NCBI GenBank assembly: GCA_943789335.1
Contig: CALSTS010000006.1
Span: forward strand, 1 to 64,000
DNA from: an uncultured Pseudomonadales bacterium
GTDB lineage: Bacteria; Pseudomonadota; Gammaproteobacteria; Pseudomonadales; Pseudohongiellaceae
Direction of reading: 5' to 3'
Length of the DNA: 64,000 nucleotides
Positions 16,203 to 25,705 of this stretch are shown piece by piece. The notes beneath the pieces were generated by a model that was given only the letters and a program-made list of their open reading frames with translations, did no database searches and had not been told where the DNA came from. Position 1 is the first letter of the stretch. Each line of letters begins with the position of its first letter. The position numbers were made by a program, and so were the translations under genes.

Positions 16203-18011
16203 TTAACTGTCAGATTCAGCGTTGAGCCGCTGCATAGTATTTAGAATAAATTCGCTTTCAGGCTGAGCTTCCAGCGCATTTTGCCAAATCTCCCTTGCTG
16301 CTTCTCGATTACCCATTGCCCATAGCACTTCACCTAAATGGGCAGCAACTTCGTGGTCTGGGAAAAGTTCAAAGGCGCGTTCAAGATTTATTTTGGATTC
16401 GTGATACATACCTAACTTAAATTGTACCCAACCGAGGCTATCTATAATGGCCGGATCGTTAGGGGATAATTCGATGGCGCGATCTATGAGTTCCTTTGCT
16501 TCATTGTAACGAGTGGTTCTGTCTGCAAGGAAGTAACCTAATGTATTAAAAGGAGAGGGATTATTAGGCTCAAGACGCATTAAACTGCGTAAATCCAATT
16601 CAAGAAAGGCAAAGTCATTAAGCTCCTGTGAAACAAGAGTACGTAATTGTATGAGCTGGGTATCATTAGGGTTGTTGCTGATGGCGCGGCTTAAAAAAGT
16701 AAAGGCTGAGAAGTATTCCTGCGCATCTAGTAAGAGACCCCCTTCCAGCGCTAACAAAGTACTATTTATTTCAGGTCTTCTGAGACGTATCTGTCGAATA
16801 TGATTATTTGCTTCATCATAGCGATCCTCCTCAATCATGAGTTCCATATAGTTTCGCAGAGATACCAAATAGTTGTTGCCGCCACTTACTTGCAAATAAT
16901 GATCTATGGCCTGATCGGGGTTATTTTCTTCATCGCTAATTAAAGCTAAATAATAGTGGGCATCATCCAGCCTTTGGCCATTGACTAGTAAGCGTTGGAA
17001 ATAATTTCGGGCGGCACTTAGCTGGTTTGCTTCAATAGAAATTAAGGCTAAGGAATACAGCATTTCAAAATCCTGAGGATCTTGATCAACAATGATTTCA
17101 AATTGCACCATAGCATCACGGAAGCTTCCTTCTTCGACAAGCTTGCGTCCGTAAGCAAAGCGTAACTGTTTGTTGTCTGGCTTATCGTCCAGGCTAATTT
17201 GCAGACGACGTCTGGCTAGGCGGGTTTCTCCCATCTCTTCAAGAATTTCCACTTCGGCAATTAGAATCTCGACAGGGTCGTCATTTTCAAGGGCTAACTG
17301 ATTAAGAATTTCATAGGCTTCTTGTAACTGGCTGTTTTGGCGATACAGTTGCGCCATTGCCAAGCGTAATGTGAAATGTTGAGGATAAGATGGCAGCAAT
17401 GCTTCAAAATCACTAATTAAGGTTCCGAGCAAGGGACGAACTTCAACATTGTTATCGGCTCGATTACTGATTAAGCGATAATCAACTTCATAACCCATTT
17501 CGTGCATATGTGCAAAAAGTACTAGGGCTTCATTGAGTCGATTGAGGCTTATTAATTGGTAAGCAGAAGTCTTTAATGCATCTTCGGAGTCAGGTTGTTT
17601 GGCCAGCCATAACTGATTTAGCTCCAATGAAGCCTCATTATCGCGCAAAAAAGTGGCAATTAAGGCAGCCCTACGAATAATTCCAAGATCATTAGTCTCG
17701 CGCGCTAATACTAAATAGTCATTGAGAGCTGTCTGGTTATAACCACGTTGTCCAGCCATTTCGGCAATAATGACACGGGTGAGGATATCTTCCGGAAAAG
17801 CGCCATAAATAATTTCTTCCTCTAGAGGAAGCAGGCTGTTTGCGGCGCTTTGTACTTGCTGGTTCGAGTCGGTCGCTACACTGACAGCATCAGATAGTGC
17901 GCCGTCAGATGCGGATACAGGCTCAGTTTGGGTATTTACACAGGCAGTAAAAAGCGTGACAAAAGCTGATGTAAGTAGCAGTTTTACAAGTAATGTTTTA
18001 TTCATAATCAC
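16203..18011 (-). CDS. tetratricopeptide-repeat lipoprotein
   Basis: 602 residues, with a possible alternative start two codons in (18005). The signal ends in lipobox FTAC (Cys about residue 24). TPR-like helices fill ~70-590, for example SPFNTLGYFLADRTTRYNEA, AIIDSLGWVQFKLGMYHESK and EVAAHLGEVLWAMGNREAA. It corresponds by position to the TPR protein that precedes lolB and faces hemA in Pseudomonas. TPR lipoproteins of this kind are protein-interaction scaffolds; the partner is unknown. Its promoter shares the 88-base gap with hemA. Confidence 0.88.
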   Translation of the reverse strand: MIMNKTLLVKLLLTSAFVTLFTACVNTQTEPVSASDGALSDAVSVATDSNQQVQSAANSLLPLEEEIIYGAFPEDILTRVIIAEMAGQRGYNQTALNDYLVLARETNDLGIIRRAALIATFLRDNEASLELNQLWLAKQPDSEDALKTSAYQLISLNRLNEALVLFAHMHEMGYEVDYRLISNRADNNVEVRPLLGTLISDFEALLPSYPQHFTLRLAMAQLYRQNSQLQEAYEILNQLALENDDPVEILIAEVEILEEMGETRLARRRLQISLDDKPDNKQLRFAYGRKLVEEGSFRDAMVQFEIIVDQDPQDFEMLYSLALISIEANQLSAARNYFQRLLVNGQRLDDAHYYLALISDEENNPDQAIDHYLQVSGGNNYLVSLRNYMELMIEEDRYDEANNHIRQIRLRRPEINSTLLALEGGLLLDAQEYFSAFTFLSRAISNNPNDTQLIQLRTLVSQELNDFAFLELDLRSLMRLEPNNPSPFNTLGYFLADRTTRYNEAKELIDRAIELSPNDPAIIDSLGWVQFKLGMYHESKINLERAFELFPDHEVAAHLGEVLWAMGNREAAREIWQNALEAQPESEFILNTMQRLNAESDS

Positions 18012-18099
18012 AAGTATATCCAGACTTATTAGGCAGTGACTACAGTATTGAGTAAAATAGCTGCTTTTATTGATTTGGATTACCTTATTTTATTCTTTC

Positions 18100-19416
18100 A
18101 TGGCTACTCTACTGCTGGGAATTAATCACAATACTGCGAGTATAGCCATTCGAGAGAAGGTTGCCTTTGCCCCTGAGCTAATGCATGAAGCCTTAATGCA
18201 GGCTTGTAATAGTGCCGAATTAGGTGAACTCGCCATTTTGTCTACATGTAACCGCACTGAACTATATTGTGTGCCTAACGATCTTGCTGAGAGTGAGAGT
18301 CAGAGGCAGGCTATTGAGACAGCTGTGCTTGTCTGGTTGGCTAAGTACCATCAGCTTGATACTGAAGAACTAAGATCCTGCGTTTATGCTTATTGGGATG
18401 AAAATGCAGTGCGCCACGTTATGAAAGTAGCCAGTGGCCTTGATTCAATGGTTCTGGGTGAGCCTCAAATATTAGGTCAAATTAAATCAGCTTATGCAGT
18501 GGCCAAAGAGGCAGGTAGTGTTGATAGCCATTTACATCGTATTTTTAAAGACACTTTTTCGGTTGCTAAAAAAGTCAGAACCGATACTGCAATTGGTGAA
18601 AATCCAGTATCAGTCGCGTTTGCTGCAGTAACCTTAGCGCAACGTATTTTTGAAGATCTTTCTAAAACGTCTGTCTTAATGATTGGAGCAGGGCGTACCA
18701 TTGAGCTTGTTGTGCAGCACCTTAAACAAGCAAATATTGCAAAGATAGTTGTTGCTAACCGCACGCTGACTCACGCTCTGGAATTGAAAGAAAAGTATGG
18801 AGTTGATGAAGTCTTATTATCTGACATCCCTGAGCAATTATTGAATGCTGACATAGTCGTGTCATCAACGGCCAGCCAGTTGCCAATCTTAGGCAAAGGA
18901 GCTGTTGAAAAAGCTTTGAAAATTCGAAAACATCGGCCAATATTTATGGTGGATTTGGCAGTGCCAAGAGATATAGAGCCGGAAGTTGGGGACCTTGCTG
19001 ATGTTTATTTATACAGCGTAGATGATCTCAAAGAGGTTATTGATAGCAATGTGCAAAGCCGTCAAACAGCTGCTGCTGAAGCTGAGCATATTATTGAAAA
19101 AGGTGTGCTGGAGTTTCAACAAAAACAACGTTCTTTAGATATTATTTCCAGCTTGAAATCCTATCGTGATAAAGCTGAATCCATTCGCGATAATGAGTTA
19201 AATAAGGCGCTAAAATCTCTTGAAAAAGGTGAAGATGCTGAAAAAGTATTGGAGACCTTGGCGCGCTTACTTACCAATAAATTAATACATTCACCAAGTG
19301 TGCAGATGAAAAAAGCCAGCGCAGAAGGCCGCAATGAGTTGGTTGCATTAGCTCAGGAGTTGTTCGAGTTGAATGAGAGCAATCACGCCAGTGGCGCTAC
19401 TAATAAAAAAGAATAA
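18100..19416 (+). CDS. hemA: glutamyl-tRNA reductase
   Basis: 438 residues from the ATG at 18100. An upstream in-frame ATG at 18070 would add ten residues absent from the family, so 18100 ([13 protein letters not shown]) is chosen. It reduces glutamyl-tRNA to glutamate-1-semialdehyde, the first step of C5-pathway tetrapyrrole synthesis. The catalytic Cys50 is in [26 protein letters not shown] is the family signature; [11 protein letters not shown] is the NADPH Rossmann loop; the C-terminus is the dimerisation helix region. It is followed by prfA and prmC, the common hemA-prfA-prmC order. Confidence 0.97.
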   Translation: MATLLLGINHNTASIAIREKVAFAPELMHEALMQACNSAELGELAILSTCNRTELYCVPNDLAESESQRQAIETAVLVWLAKYHQLDTEELRSCVYAYWDENAVRHVMKVASGLDSMVLGEPQILGQIKSAYAVAKEAGSVDSHLHRIFKDTFSVAKKVRTDTAIGENPVSVAFAAVTLAQRIFEDLSKTSVLMIGAGRTIELVVQHLKQANIAKIVVANRTLTHALELKEKYGVDEVLLSDIPEQLLNADIVVSSTASQLPILGKGAVEKALKIRKHRPIFMVDLAVPRDIEPEVGDLADVYLYSVDDLKEVIDSNVQSRQTAAAEAEHIIEKGVLEFQQKQRSLDIISSLKSYRDKAESIRDNELNKALKSLEKGEDAEKVLETLARLLTNKLIHSPSVQMKKASAEGRNELVALAQELFELNESNHASGATNKKE

Positions 19417-19466
19417 CGCTTGGCCGAAAATTCGGAGTTGAAATTATTAATGGAAATAAGAGTTAA

Positions 19467-20549
19467 ATGAAAGAATCAATATTACAGAAATTAGAAAATT
19501 TGAAAGACCGCTATGAAGAACTTGAAGGTTTGCTTAGTGATGCAGAAGTCATTTCAAATCAAGATAAGTTTCGAACGTATTCCATGGAATATTCTGAATT
19601 GGAACCAGTAGTAAATAATTTTCAGACATTCATGCAAGCACAAGCTGATCTCGATGAAGCCCGGATCATGCAAAAAGATAGTGATCCGGATTTGCGGCAA
19701 ATGGGTGATGAGGAAGCGGCTCTGGCTGAAGAAAAATTAGGAAAGTTAGAGTTAGATTTACAAAAGCTTTTACTACCAAGAGACCCAAAAGATAGCTGTA
19801 ATGTTTTTCTCGAAATTCGTGCTGGCACTGGTGGTGATGAAGCCGCTATTTTTTCTGGTGACTTGTTCAGAATGTATTCGCGTTATGCAGAGTCTCAGGG
19901 TTGGAAAATGGAAATTATTAGCGAAAGGTCCGGTGAGCATGGTGGTTATAAAGAAATAATTAGTCGGGTAGCAGGCAAAAATGTATTTGCTAATCTTAAG
20001 TTTGAATCGGGTGCCCACCGAGTACAAAGAGTTCCAGAAACTGAAACTCAGGGCAGAGTTCATACCTCAGCGTGCACTGTTGCTGTTATGCCTGAAGTAG
20101 ACGATATAGAAGAAATTGAAATAAATAAAAATGACTTACGTGTTGATACCTTTCGTGCCAGTGGCGCCGGCGGGCAGCATGTTAATAAAACTGATTCTGC
20201 AATCCGGTTGACACATTTACCCAGCGGCATAGTAGTGGAATGTCAGGATGAACGTTCCCAGCATAAAAATAAGGCCAGAGCTATGTCTTTATTGCAGGCT
20301 AAACTTCAAGCCACGGCCGAAGCTGAACAACAACAGGAACAATCTGATGCCAGACGTAACCTGGTGGGCAGCGGAGATCGTTCTGAGAAAATCCGCACCT
20401 ATAATTATCCAGATGGTCGTATCACTGACCATCGAATTAAGCTGACCCTTTATAAATTAAATGATGTCATGGCAGGAGATTTAAGTGATGTTATTCAACC
20501 ACTCATTAATGAACATCAAGCTGATCAACTAGCTGACTTAGCGTCATAA
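19467..20549 (+). CDS. prfA: peptide chain release factor 1
   Basis: 360 residues, normal RF1 length. Terminates translation at UAA and [23 protein letters not shown] begins domain 2; the stop-codon recognition tripeptide region reads [18 protein letters not shown] (PxT-type, here PET); the catalytic GGQ lies in [19 protein letters not shown] near residue 235, the Gln methylated by PrmC, whose gene follows after 33 bases. Intact throughout. Confidence 0.97.
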   Translation: MKESILQKLENLKDRYEELEGLLSDAEVISNQDKFRTYSMEYSELEPVVNNFQTFMQAQADLDEARIMQKDSDPDLRQMGDEEAALAEEKLGKLELDLQKLLLPRDPKDSCNVFLEIRAGTGGDEAAIFSGDLFRMYSRYAESQGWKMEIISERSGEHGGYKEIISRVAGKNVFANLKFESGAHRVQRVPETETQGRVHTSACTVAVMPEVDDIEEIEINKNDLRVDTFRASGAGGQHVNKTDSAIRLTHLPSGIVVECQDERSQHKNKARAMSLLQAKLQATAEAEQQQEQSDARRNLVGSGDRSEKIRTYNYPDGRITDHRIKLTLYKLNDVMAGDLSDVIQPLINEHQADQLADLAS

Positions 20550-20582
20550 TCTACTTCTATACCTAGGAGAACTTGGTAGCGA

Positions 20583-21410
20583 GTGCAAATCCAGCAAGCC
20601 TTAAACCATCCTATATCTCAATTAGGCGCAAGTGAAAGTCCACACTTGGACGCAGAGCTTTTATTGGCTCATGTGCTTGATAAAACCCGCGAATATTTAA
20701 TTACCTGGCCGGAAACTGTTTTAAAAGAGTCTGAGCAACAAACATTTTTAAATTTACTCCAGCAAAGAGTGTTAGGACAGCCCATCGCTTATCTAATTGG
20801 TTCAAAAGCTTTCTGGAATTTTGATTTAATAATAACAGCTGATGTGTTGATACCTCGCCCGGAAACAGAATTGTTAATTGAAATAATTCTTGAACATTTA
20901 GACACTAACAAAAAATTGCTGGCTGATCTTGGCACAGGCTCTGGCGCCATTGCTTTAGCTTTGGCAAGTGAAAGGACTAAATGGCAGGTCGTTGCAACTG
21001 ATAGTAGTGAAGCCGCTTTAAAAATAGCCGAGGAAAATGCGAAAAATTTAAATGTAAGCAATATTGAATTCAGGCACGGATCTTGGGCTGCAGCGTTAAA
21101 TAGCGAACTCTATGATGCGATTGTTTCCAATCCCCCCTATATAGACAAAGCTGATAAACACTTAAAGCAAGGTGATGTAAGGTTTGAACCTAAGCAAGCA
21201 TTAGTCGCTGAAGAACAGGGTTTAGCTGATTTAAAGCAAATAGCAGCTCAAGCACTGGATAAATTAAAGCCTAGCGCTATCTTGTTACTTGAGCATGGTT
21301 GTCAACAAGGTGAGGCTGTCAGACATCTATTAGAGCAATCAGGGTACAATAATATTCAAAGTTATAAAGACCTAGCAGGCCTTGAAAGAGCAACTATGGC
21401 TCGCAGGTAA
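20583..21410 (+). CDS. prmC: release factor glutamine methyltransferase
   Basis: 275 residues from a GTG start. Uses SAM to methylate the Gln of the GGQ motif in RF1 and RF2. The SAM loop ADLGTGSGAIALALA lies at ~114-128 and the substrate-binding NPPY at 183-186 (VSNPPYID). The N-terminal helical substrate domain is present. It is directly downstream of its substrate gene prfA. A 13-bp tandem repeat follows its stop. Confidence 0.96.
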   Translation: MQIQQALNHPISQLGASESPHLDAELLLAHVLDKTREYLITWPETVLKESEQQTFLNLLQQRVLGQPIAYLIGSKAFWNFDLIITADVLIPRPETELLIEIILEHLDTNKKLLADLGTGSGAIALALASERTKWQVVATDSSEAALKIAEENAKNLNVSNIEFRHGSWAAALNSELYDAIVSNPPYIDKADKHLKQGDVRFEPKQALVAEEQGLADLKQIAAQALDKLKPSAILLLEHGCQQGEAVRHLLEQSGYNNIQSYKDLAGLERATMARR

Positions 21411-21420
21411 TTATCAAAAC

Positions 21421-21472
21421 ATAGTTTTAAATAATAGTTTTAAATAATAGTTTTAAATAATAGTTTTAAAAA
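21421..21472. repeat. 13-bp tandem repeat, four copies
   Basis: ATAGTTTTAAATA is repeated three times exactly and a fourth time with one change (ending AAA), directly after prmC. The surrounding DNA to 21540 is almost entirely A/T. It may arise from slippage; no regulatory role is evident. Confidence 0.9.
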
Positions 21473-21546
21473 ATAATTATAAAAAGTTATTAACAAAAAA
21501 TATAATTGAAAATTATTAGAAAAAATTAATTAGATGAAAACATTAA

Positions 21547-22308
21547 ATGAAATTATTTTTAAGTAGCATATTTGTGTTTTTTACTCTGACGCTATCTGCG
21601 CAGGATGTAGATTTCACCAACACTCTGCAACAAGCAGAGCAAGGTGATGCTGATGCGCAATATATGTTGGCCTTACTTTATGATAATGGCGTTGGTGTCG
21701 AAAGAGATCTTGCAGAAGCTGCTCGCTGGTATATTCAGGCGTCACAACAAGAGCATATTGCTGCGCAATATAATTTGGCGCAAATGTATCGCCTTGGTGA
21801 TGGTTTACCTCAAGATATTGACCAAGCGCTTTACTGGTTTATGCAAGCTGCGGAAGAAGGTAATGACCCACAGGCACAATACGTATTGGGTGATATTTAC
21901 CGCTTTGGCGAAGGAGTCGAACTTAATCATAATGAAGCGTTTCGTTGGTACATACTTGCAGCCGAACAAACATTAGTAGACGCTGAATATATGACAGGTA
22001 TATTAATTGCCGATGGTGTTGGTGCACCGGAAAATGATTTCATGGCTTTGCGTTGGTTGCGGAAAGCTGCAAAGCAAGGTCATGCTTCTGCATTTTATGC
22101 TCTCGGTGAAATGTATGAAAAGGGTGAGGGAATAGAAGAGAGTCCAGTCCAAGCTTTTGTCTGGTTTGCCGCAGCAAGTGAGTTAGGTAATACACAAGCT
22201 GAAAGTCATCTTGATCTTTTAGCATCTAATCTGGAATCTGAATTGTTAACCCAGGCGGAAACCTTAGCCCAAATCTGCATAGCTTCTGTATTCCAAACCT
22301 GCGAATAA
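21547..22308 (+). CDS. secreted Sel1-like repeat protein
   Basis: 253 residues with a Sec signal peptide (LFLSSIFVFFTLTLSAQ). At least five Sel1/TPR-like 36-residue repeats follow: GDADAQYMLALLYDNGVGVE, EHIAAQYNLAQMYRLGDGLP, DPQAQYVLGDIYRFGEGVE, DAEYMTGILIADGVGAPE and GHASAFYALGEMYEKGEGIE. Sel1 proteins are periplasmic or secreted scaffolds for protein interactions. No SD is obvious at the ATG. It lies 9 bases before moeB and may be cotranscribed with it. Partner unknown. Confidence 0.88.
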   Translation: MKLFLSSIFVFFTLTLSAQDVDFTNTLQQAEQGDADAQYMLALLYDNGVGVERDLAEAARWYIQASQQEHIAAQYNLAQMYRLGDGLPQDIDQALYWFMQAAEEGNDPQAQYVLGDIYRFGEGVELNHNEAFRWYILAAEQTLVDAEYMTGILIADGVGAPENDFMALRWLRKAAKQGHASAFYALGEMYEKGEGIEESPVQAFVWFAAASELGNTQAESHLDLLASNLESELLTQAETLAQICIASVFQTCE

Positions 22309-22317
22309 ATACTATTT

Positions 22318-23064
22318 ATGACGATGAATGACGATCAATTATTACGATACAGCCGACAAATAATGCTTCCAGGCTTGGATGTCGCGGGTCAAGAAAAGTT
22401 ATTGGCGGCAAATGTTTTAATAATTGGCGCAGGTGGGCTTGGTTGCCCAGCGGCAATGTATCTTGCCAGCGCTGGTATTGGGCAGATTACGATAGCCGAT
22501 GATGATGTGGTCGATTTGAGTAATCTACAACGGCAGATAGCTCATCACACAAGTTCATTAGGCCTTAGTAAGGCCGCTTCCCTGAAAGAAACTTTATTAC
22601 AGCTTAATCCTGAAATCACAGTGACAGCTGTTGCACAGCGTTTGCAAGATGAAACTTTATCGGCCGAAATAAATAAGACCGATGTCGTCGTGGATTGTAG
22701 TGATAATCTTGGCACCCGTTTGGAGATAAATCAGTATTGCAGGCAGCATAAAGTGCCACTGGTGTCTGGTGCAGCTATTCGTATGGAAGCGCAACTCAGT
22801 GTTTTTGATCATCGTTTACCTGAAAGTCCTTGTTATCAATGCCTTTATGATGAAGACAGTAAATTATCACTTAGCTGTTCTGAAAGTGGCGTGATTGCAC
22901 CTCTGGTAGGAATCATTGGTTCAATGCAGGCTCTGGAAGTTATAAAACTGGTTTGTGGAATTGGAGAGTCAGTTTGTGGCCGTTTGTTGTTACTGGATGC
23001 AGCTACTATGCAATGGCAGGAAATACGCCTAGAAAAAAACCAACAATGTTCTTTGTGCAGTTAA
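22318..23064 (+). CDS. moeB: MoeB/ThiF-type adenylyltransferase
   Basis: 248 residues. The family adenylates the C-terminal Gly of MoaD or ThiS. Visible: RYSRQIMLPGLDVAGQEKL, the ATP loop IIGAGGLGCPAAMYLASAG (~35-53), the arginine segment DLSNLQRQIAH, and two zinc CxxC pairs (CYQC near 176-179 and CSLC at the C-terminus). There is no rhodanese domain. Gene position downstream of hemA-prfA-prmC matches Pseudomonas moeB. XdhC and MocA-like genes farther along also point to molybdenum-cofactor use, but a role in thiamine synthesis cannot be excluded. Confidence 0.9.
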   Translation: MTMNDDQLLRYSRQIMLPGLDVAGQEKLLAANVLIIGAGGLGCPAAMYLASAGIGQITIADDDVVDLSNLQRQIAHHTSSLGLSKAASLKETLLQLNPEITVTAVAQRLQDETLSAEINKTDVVVDCSDNLGTRLEINQYCRQHKVPLVSGAAIRMEAQLSVFDHRLPESPCYQCLYDEDSKLSLSCSESGVIAPLVGIIGSMQALEVIKLVCGIGESVCGRLLLLDAATMQWQEIRLEKNQQCSLCS

Positions 23065-23202
23065 TGTTCTTTGTACAGTTAGTAGAGGACGTTTTGAATG
23101 TGCATGTTTATTTTTGAGATTGAACTAGCGTTTACGGATTAACATAAAATTTTTTTATGCTAATATTTATACCTTCGATTATTTATGGGCCTAGTCATTA
23201 TC

Positions 23203-24981
23203 ATGAACCAAAGTAACTTTTTTCCACGAACAAATCTGAGCTTAATACTTGCTAGTTTTTTACTCTTAGTGAGCTGTAGTCAGGAAGCAGAAAACCAACA
23301 AGCCAATCAACAAAATAATCAAGTGCCTGTTGAAAACAGTAATACTTCGAATGTATATGCTGATGACATTTATACCAATGCTCGTATATATACCTTAGAT
23401 AACGCCTTGCCATGGGCTGAAGCGATTGCAGTTAAAGATGGAGAGATTCTTGCTGTGGGTAGCAACAATGAAGTTATGGCAATGGTTGGCCCTGATACGA
23501 ACTCAACTGACCTTGAAGGTAGGATGATGATGCCAGGGATACATGACACACATGCTCACCCTGTGGATGCTGGTATCACCGAACTTTACGAATGCAGTTT
23601 CCGAACCACTAATTTAACAGAAGCTCTAGAAACAATAAGAGGCTGTGCAGCAGATGCTGAGCCGGGAGCATGGATCACTGGCGGGCAATGGTTCGAAAGC
23701 TATTTCGAAGAAGGCGTAATGCCTAAATCGGTTCTAGATGATTTATCTATAGAAAATCCCATTTTTTTTATGGATTGGTCTGCTCATAATGCCTGGTTAA
23801 ATAGCAGGGCATTGGATTTACTTGCTATAACAAATGACACGCCCAACCCAAACGGTGGCGCAGTCGTCCGCGACTTAAATTCCGGGGAATCGACAGGAAT
23901 ATTGCTCGACAACGCAGCATATAATTTCAAAAGAGAAGTCGATCAGTATTCAATAGCACAATACAAAGAGGCAATTCGGTGGTCGATTGATCAAATGGTT
24001 CAAGTTGGTATTACTACCTACAAAGATGCGTTTACCATAGCGGATTCTCTTGCTGCTTATATTGAGCTGGATCAGCAAGGTGAACTTAAAGCCCGAGTTA
24101 AAACCAGTCTGTCATGGAAAAGTGCATGGGCAGATTCTCACGAATCTGAGCTGGCCGTGATCGCTAGTCGCAGAGATCATACTAGTGAATATATGGATAC
24201 AGATTTTGCAAAAATAATGCTAGATGGCATTCCGCCCACTTATACCGCGGCATTGATAGAACCTTATATGCCCAGCGAGGAATTTGGTGATGATTATCAT
24301 GGGTACACGATGCTGGAAGCTGATGAATTAATCCAGGATGTGGTTAATCTTGATGCCCAGGGTATTACAGTAAAAATCCATGCTACAGGTGATGCCTCAG
24401 TACGAATGGCACTGAATGCCTTTGCAGCTGCTCGAGAAAGAAATGGTGATAGCGGCCTTATTCATGAAGTATCTCATGCTGAAATGATTCATCCGGATGA
24501 TCTACTGCGTTTTTATGAGCTAAATGTTGCTCCTGAGATGGCGCCAAATTTGTGGTATCCAGCAGCATTGGGTGATCTCAGACCATTGTTAGGTGAAGGT
24601 CGTCATTTATTCTGGCAGATAAATAGTCTTTACGAATCAGGTGCGCTTGTGATTTACGGCTCAGACTGGCCAGTCGTGCCTTCACCTAATCCCTGGACTG
24701 GTATTGAGGCTATGGTGACGCGTATGGATCCTACTGGACAAGATCCAACTGTTGGTTGGATTGACGAAGCTGTTGATCTAGAGACGGCTATCAAGATATT
24801 TACTATTAATAGTGCCATTGCGAATAAAGATGGCGATAGCAGCGGCAGTTTAATTGCAGGTAAAAATGCCGATTTCATTGTTCTGGATCGAAATATATTT
24901 GAAGTACCGATTGAAGATGTTGGTGAGACCCAAATATTGCTGACAGTAGTGGATGGCGGTCATGTATATAGTGAGCTTTAG
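23203..24981 (+). CDS. lipoprotein amidohydrolase (amidohydrolase 3 family)
   Basis: 592 residues from the ATG at 23203; an upstream in-frame ATG (23185) adds six residues before the signal peptide. Lipobox LVSC at ~25. A linker rich in Asn and Gln precedes the YtcJ-like catalytic domain: IHDTHAHPVDAG (metal HxH), KIMLDGIPPTYTAALI, KIHATGDASVRMALNAF, EVSHAEMIHPDD, and YGSDWPVVPSPNPW (metal Asp), ending with the SLIAGKNADFIVLDRN composite beta-domain. Such enzymes hydrolyse amides; the substrate here is unknown. It is a stand-alone gene. Confidence 0.9.
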   Translation: MNQSNFFPRTNLSLILASFLLLVSCSQEAENQQANQQNNQVPVENSNTSNVYADDIYTNARIYTLDNALPWAEAIAVKDGEILAVGSNNEVMAMVGPDTNSTDLEGRMMMPGIHDTHAHPVDAGITELYECSFRTTNLTEALETIRGCAADAEPGAWITGGQWFESYFEEGVMPKSVLDDLSIENPIFFMDWSAHNAWLNSRALDLLAITNDTPNPNGGAVVRDLNSGESTGILLDNAAYNFKREVDQYSIAQYKEAIRWSIDQMVQVGITTYKDAFTIADSLAAYIELDQQGELKARVKTSLSWKSAWADSHESELAVIASRRDHTSEYMDTDFAKIMLDGIPPTYTAALIEPYMPSEEFGDDYHGYTMLEADELIQDVVNLDAQGITVKIHATGDASVRMALNAFAAARERNGDSGLIHEVSHAEMIHPDDLLRFYELNVAPEMAPNLWYPAALGDLRPLLGEGRHLFWQINSLYESGALVIYGSDWPVVPSPNPWTGIEAMVTRMDPTGQDPTVGWIDEAVDLETAIKIFTINSAIANKDGDSSGSLIAGKNADFIVLDRNIFEVPIEDVGETQILLTVVDGGHVYSEL

Positions 24982-25083
24982 ATAAGACGAAAAAGTATAT
25001 TAAATTTTTGAAAAATTTCATTCATATGCTATATACTCTCGCTGGTTTTTAAATCGTATAAAATCTGATAAGGAAGAATAATC

Positions 25084-25470
25084 ATGTATACCCATATTTG
25101 TGTCGGCGCCAAAGATCTAGATGAATCACAAAAATTTTATGACGCAGCCCTGACGCCTTTAGGCATAAATGAAGCTGTCAAGTTTTCAGAAAATGGCCGT
25201 ATGTATGCCACGGATGCTGGCGCATTTTTAGTGTTGAGACCTGCTAATGGCGAAGAAGCCACTTACGCAAATGGCGGAACCGTTGGTTTTGCAGCGACAG
25301 ATGCGGCGGCTGTTGATGCAGCTTATGCTGGCGGTATTGCTAATGGTGGAAGTGATGAAGGAGCTCCTGGCAAACGACCAAACGCGCCAGGTAACGCTTA
25401 TGGTGCTTACTTAAGAGACCCTGTCGGCAATAAGATAAGTTTTTACTGTCAATTACCAGAAGGCGAGTAA
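25084..25470 (+). CDS. VOC-superfamily (glyoxalase-like) protein
   Basis: 128 residues, one vicinal-oxygen-chelate domain of two beta-alpha-beta-beta-beta modules (MYTHICVGAKDLDESQKFYDAALTPLG ... YGAYLRDPVGNKISFYC). Such proteins include glyoxalases, fosfomycin-resistance enzymes and dioxygenases, and the exact reaction cannot be told. AAGGA precedes the ATG. It has its own downstream terminator. Confidence 0.88.
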   Translation: MYTHICVGAKDLDESQKFYDAALTPLGINEAVKFSENGRMYATDAGAFLVLRPANGEEATYANGGTVGFAATDAAAVDAAYAGGIANGGSDEGAPGKRPNAPGNAYGAYLRDPVGNKISFYCQLPEGE

Positions 25471-25547
25471 TCTATACTCAACAGTTTCTGAAATTGCAGT
25501 TAAGTAAACATATCTGCTCATAATTATTAGCAGACTCAAGAGTACTA

Positions 25548-25580
25548 AAAAGGAAGCAAAAACACTTGCTTCCTTTTTTT
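25548..25580 (+). terminator. rho-independent terminator after VOC gene
   Basis: An 11-bp stem AAAGGAAGCAA/TTGCTTCCTTT (25549-25559 with 25566-25576) is followed by a run of seven T. Confidence 0.9.
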
Positions 25581-25705
25581 ATGCCAGAAATTAAGGGCTA
25601 TGATTTTTTGGGATACTGCGAAGTAATGCCGTTAAAATGCAAGCTATGCTATGATGCCGCCCCAGTTAAGTATATGAACATAAATAATAATCCGGAAAAA
25701 AATTC

